Below are positions 61,886 to 64,000 of a DNA stretch of 64,000 bases, in pieces; position 1 is the stretch's first letter, and each line of letters begins with the position of its first letter. The notes beneath the pieces were generated by a model. That model had not been told where the DNA came from. It saw only the letters and a list, made by a program, of their open reading frames with translations, and searched no databases. The stretch comes from Henricia sp. BOLD:AAB3569 (Eukaryota > Echinodermata > Asteroidea > Spinulosida > Echinasteridae), in contig JBBELK010001083.1 in NCBI GenBank assembly GCA_037783545.1, positions 248,001 to 312,000 on the forward strand. Reading direction: 5' to 3'. Both the position numbers and the translations under genes were made by a program.

Positions 61886-64000
61886 CTAGAGGTATGACGT
61901 TTGTTGTTACAAACGCCAGGTGATCGGGGTAAATGAACATTTTGTGATGAATTTCAGACGTTGTTATCACCTGTGGAATGGCAAAAATGGAAGTTCAGCA
62001 GCCGATTTCACGAAACTTTACTCAATTGCGCAAGTCCACTTACGCCATTACTTGCGCAATAACTTATGGCGTAGGTGGACTTGCGCAATTGCGTAAAGTT
62101 TCGTGAAATCGGCTGCTGTATACAGTAATCCGGTAACTAATATCTCCTCCCTGCATATCCGCCATAGCTGGGGGTTGATAGCTTGCACCGTTTTGAGATA
62201 TGAATTGTTGAAATAATAATCTTTGAAATCTTGTAATGTGACACCTGTGACGACATCATGACGTCACAATTTTGTGCACAAATTGTTGAACAATATGTTG
62301 AACATCAAGTTCTTAAATGTGGCGAAGGAATCATACCAATATCTGTTGTAGTTTTCAAGATACAGCATTTTAAAACATCTCGGCTCCAAATTTGCGTAAT
62401 TTGACACCACATTACGTAACCACCGTCCATGTCATGACGTCACCAATGGTATAGTCAAAAGGTCCACATGTGTGGAAACATTTCTTTAGGCAGTTTCAAC
62501 CCTTTTATTTTAAAGCCCACATCGATTTAAAATCAGTGTCAATTGAAAGAGTGGTTATTGACTAGAAGAAATCTGTTTATTTTTTTCAAATCGGATTTTG
62601 CATTGCGAAGCTACAGTCGGTTTGGATAATTGAAAACAGGGTAAAAATTCATCGGCAGGTCAAAGGTTATCCTATGTTTTTCTTTATTTCTAATTTGGCA
62701 CCGACAATGGTCACTGTGGCTTATACTTTTGGTTATATATCTTTGCTCAACTCTATCCTGGATGGCCCAAAGTTGGTACAAACAACAGTTATTAATATAT
62801 GTACAAGGACAGATAATTAATTTATATTTTAAATACCTCATTTGCATAATAAATTAATAATTTATGCAAAAACGGTCAATTTTCAAGGGAAAACTCATTT
62901 TTCTCAAATTTATCTTAAGCAGGTTTGATTATTACAATGCATCTTGCATCATTTAATTAAAGTATTTACTTTAATTAAATGATGCAAGACATTGTAATAA
63001 TCAAACCTGCTTAACTACAGATAATTAGTTTATATTGAAATCCCATAATTTGCATAATTTATGCAAAAATGTTGATTGTTAAGGGAACCTTATTTTTCCC
63101 CAATTAATGTTGAAAAATAGATTGATAAGAGATACTGATATAATCAAATCTGTCTATAGTCAAGATTGGGACTTGCATCAATAATTTAATTGACATAATC
63201 AATCACTGTATGTGTTAATTACCAAGCCAATACTATTTTGGAGAGGTGTGGATTGAGGGCAGCAAAAAAGAATGACAGGTAGCGCATCCACACACAAACT
63301 GTACAACTTTCCAAATTGCTTACAAAGTTACATTAAATACAAAACAGAGAAGAGAATGACGTATTATTCTTCAGAGATAAATAATTTATGTTTTGATCAA
63401 AACAAACGGATGTGGAGCCTAGAGGTTATATTTAAATCTTTACAAATAATAGTAATTACAGATGTTACTACGGGCAGGAGGCTCAACTATGGATGACGAT
63501 TCTGCATCATCAAGGGACTCGTACTACCCTTTTTCATCTTCAGGCTCACTGGTGGTATGTCACAGGACGAGGACCACAAAAAAGCTGCAAAAATAATTGA
63601 CAAAGAATAATATTACTCAACAAATTATTTGCCTTCATTTGTTAAGTAACAACTAAATATCTTTAATTGGTGTATCTGATATCACGTATTGTCTTTGAAT
63701 GTTAATAAATTCAATATCAGTTACAAAATTGGCACACAATTTTGCACAGATTGACGTAAAACGCAGGTTTTCTAACGCTGCATCATTGCTTGTTTCACGG
63801 GAATTACGAGATCATCGCGTATGCAGTGGGCACACCACCGCCGTACGTCCCGGCCCTACACACGGCGTGGAACTCGGTCGTACGTCGGTGTGGACATTGC
63901 ACGCGAGCGAAGTCTCGGATTCCTGCTCAACATGCCCTCCTAAAAGTACATTTTTGCGACAAATGGTAGGCCTTACGGACTTTTTGTCAGTATGGTAGGA
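61886..64000 (-). mobile_element. array unit 8, long form, cut by window end
   Basis: Head and first module as in unit 1. A deletion at about 62485 joins GGAAACATTTC directly to TTTAGGCAGTTTC, removing ~180 bp up to and including the left edge of the 1.9-kb insert. The insert continues to the end of the window. Confidence 0.6.

Noticed and set aside
38831..64000. rDNA or histone cluster as explanation of the tandem array
   Set aside because: No rRNA-like or histone-coding sequence is present in any unit.

Overview
This window looks like repeat-dense, AT-rich chromosomal DNA from an animal, probably a marine invertebrate. The evidence is a BEL/Pao LTR retrotransposon, a Tc1/mariner-type element with a DUF4817-like helix-turn-helix, tRNA-derived SINE sequence, many foldback MITEs, short GT..AG introns, and no bacterial operon organisation. 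The SINE tail resembles families I associate with echinoderm-like deuterostomes. That taxonomic guess is weak; 'metazoan' is secure.

Positions 1-38,830 are a mosaic of blocks that recur two to five times: 61-1951 with 29740-31926; 2377-3890 with 14679-15941 and 38151-38830; a ~0.85 kb block at 4080, 10815, 12108, 16485 and 27799; and several smaller ones. Because the copies are paralogous, one copy often preserves the empty site for an insertion in another. This allows direct calls for a mariner-like element (31927-33132, TA duplication), a SINE (34665-35028), a MITE (35686-35931) and the left end of the large array (38831). The BEL/Pao element (17555-23864) has both LTRs, a PPT and recognisable gag, protease, RT, RNase H and integrase regions, all decayed by frameshifts and a stop.

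Real host-gene signals are sparse. A two-exon model on the minus strand (10009 to 9568) encodes a hydrophobic leader, has a TATA-like box upstream and canonical splice sites. Its 5' region is homologous to a tandem pair on the plus strand (35932-36306 and 37418-37791), with the tail of a third copy at 1-60. A minus-strand exon at 6598-6790 carries a von Willebrand factor C-like cysteine pattern. A weaker candidate first exon lies at 2073-2109.

Positions 38,831-64,000 form one head-to-tail array of at least eight 2-3.6 kb units. Read on the minus strand, each unit ends in a short hairpin, an 8-nt spacer and CTAG followed by T, the terminus expected of a Helitron/Helentron-type rolling-circle element. 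Most of the five longer units carry a ~1.9 kb insert that shorter units lack. The units are rich in TGACGTCA palindromes. At 60061-60522 an array of eight ~55-bp hairpins interrupts the series; one hairpin shows compensatory changes in both arms and shares AGGTGATCGG with the unit heads. This array and its hairpins are the most unusual structure in the window.
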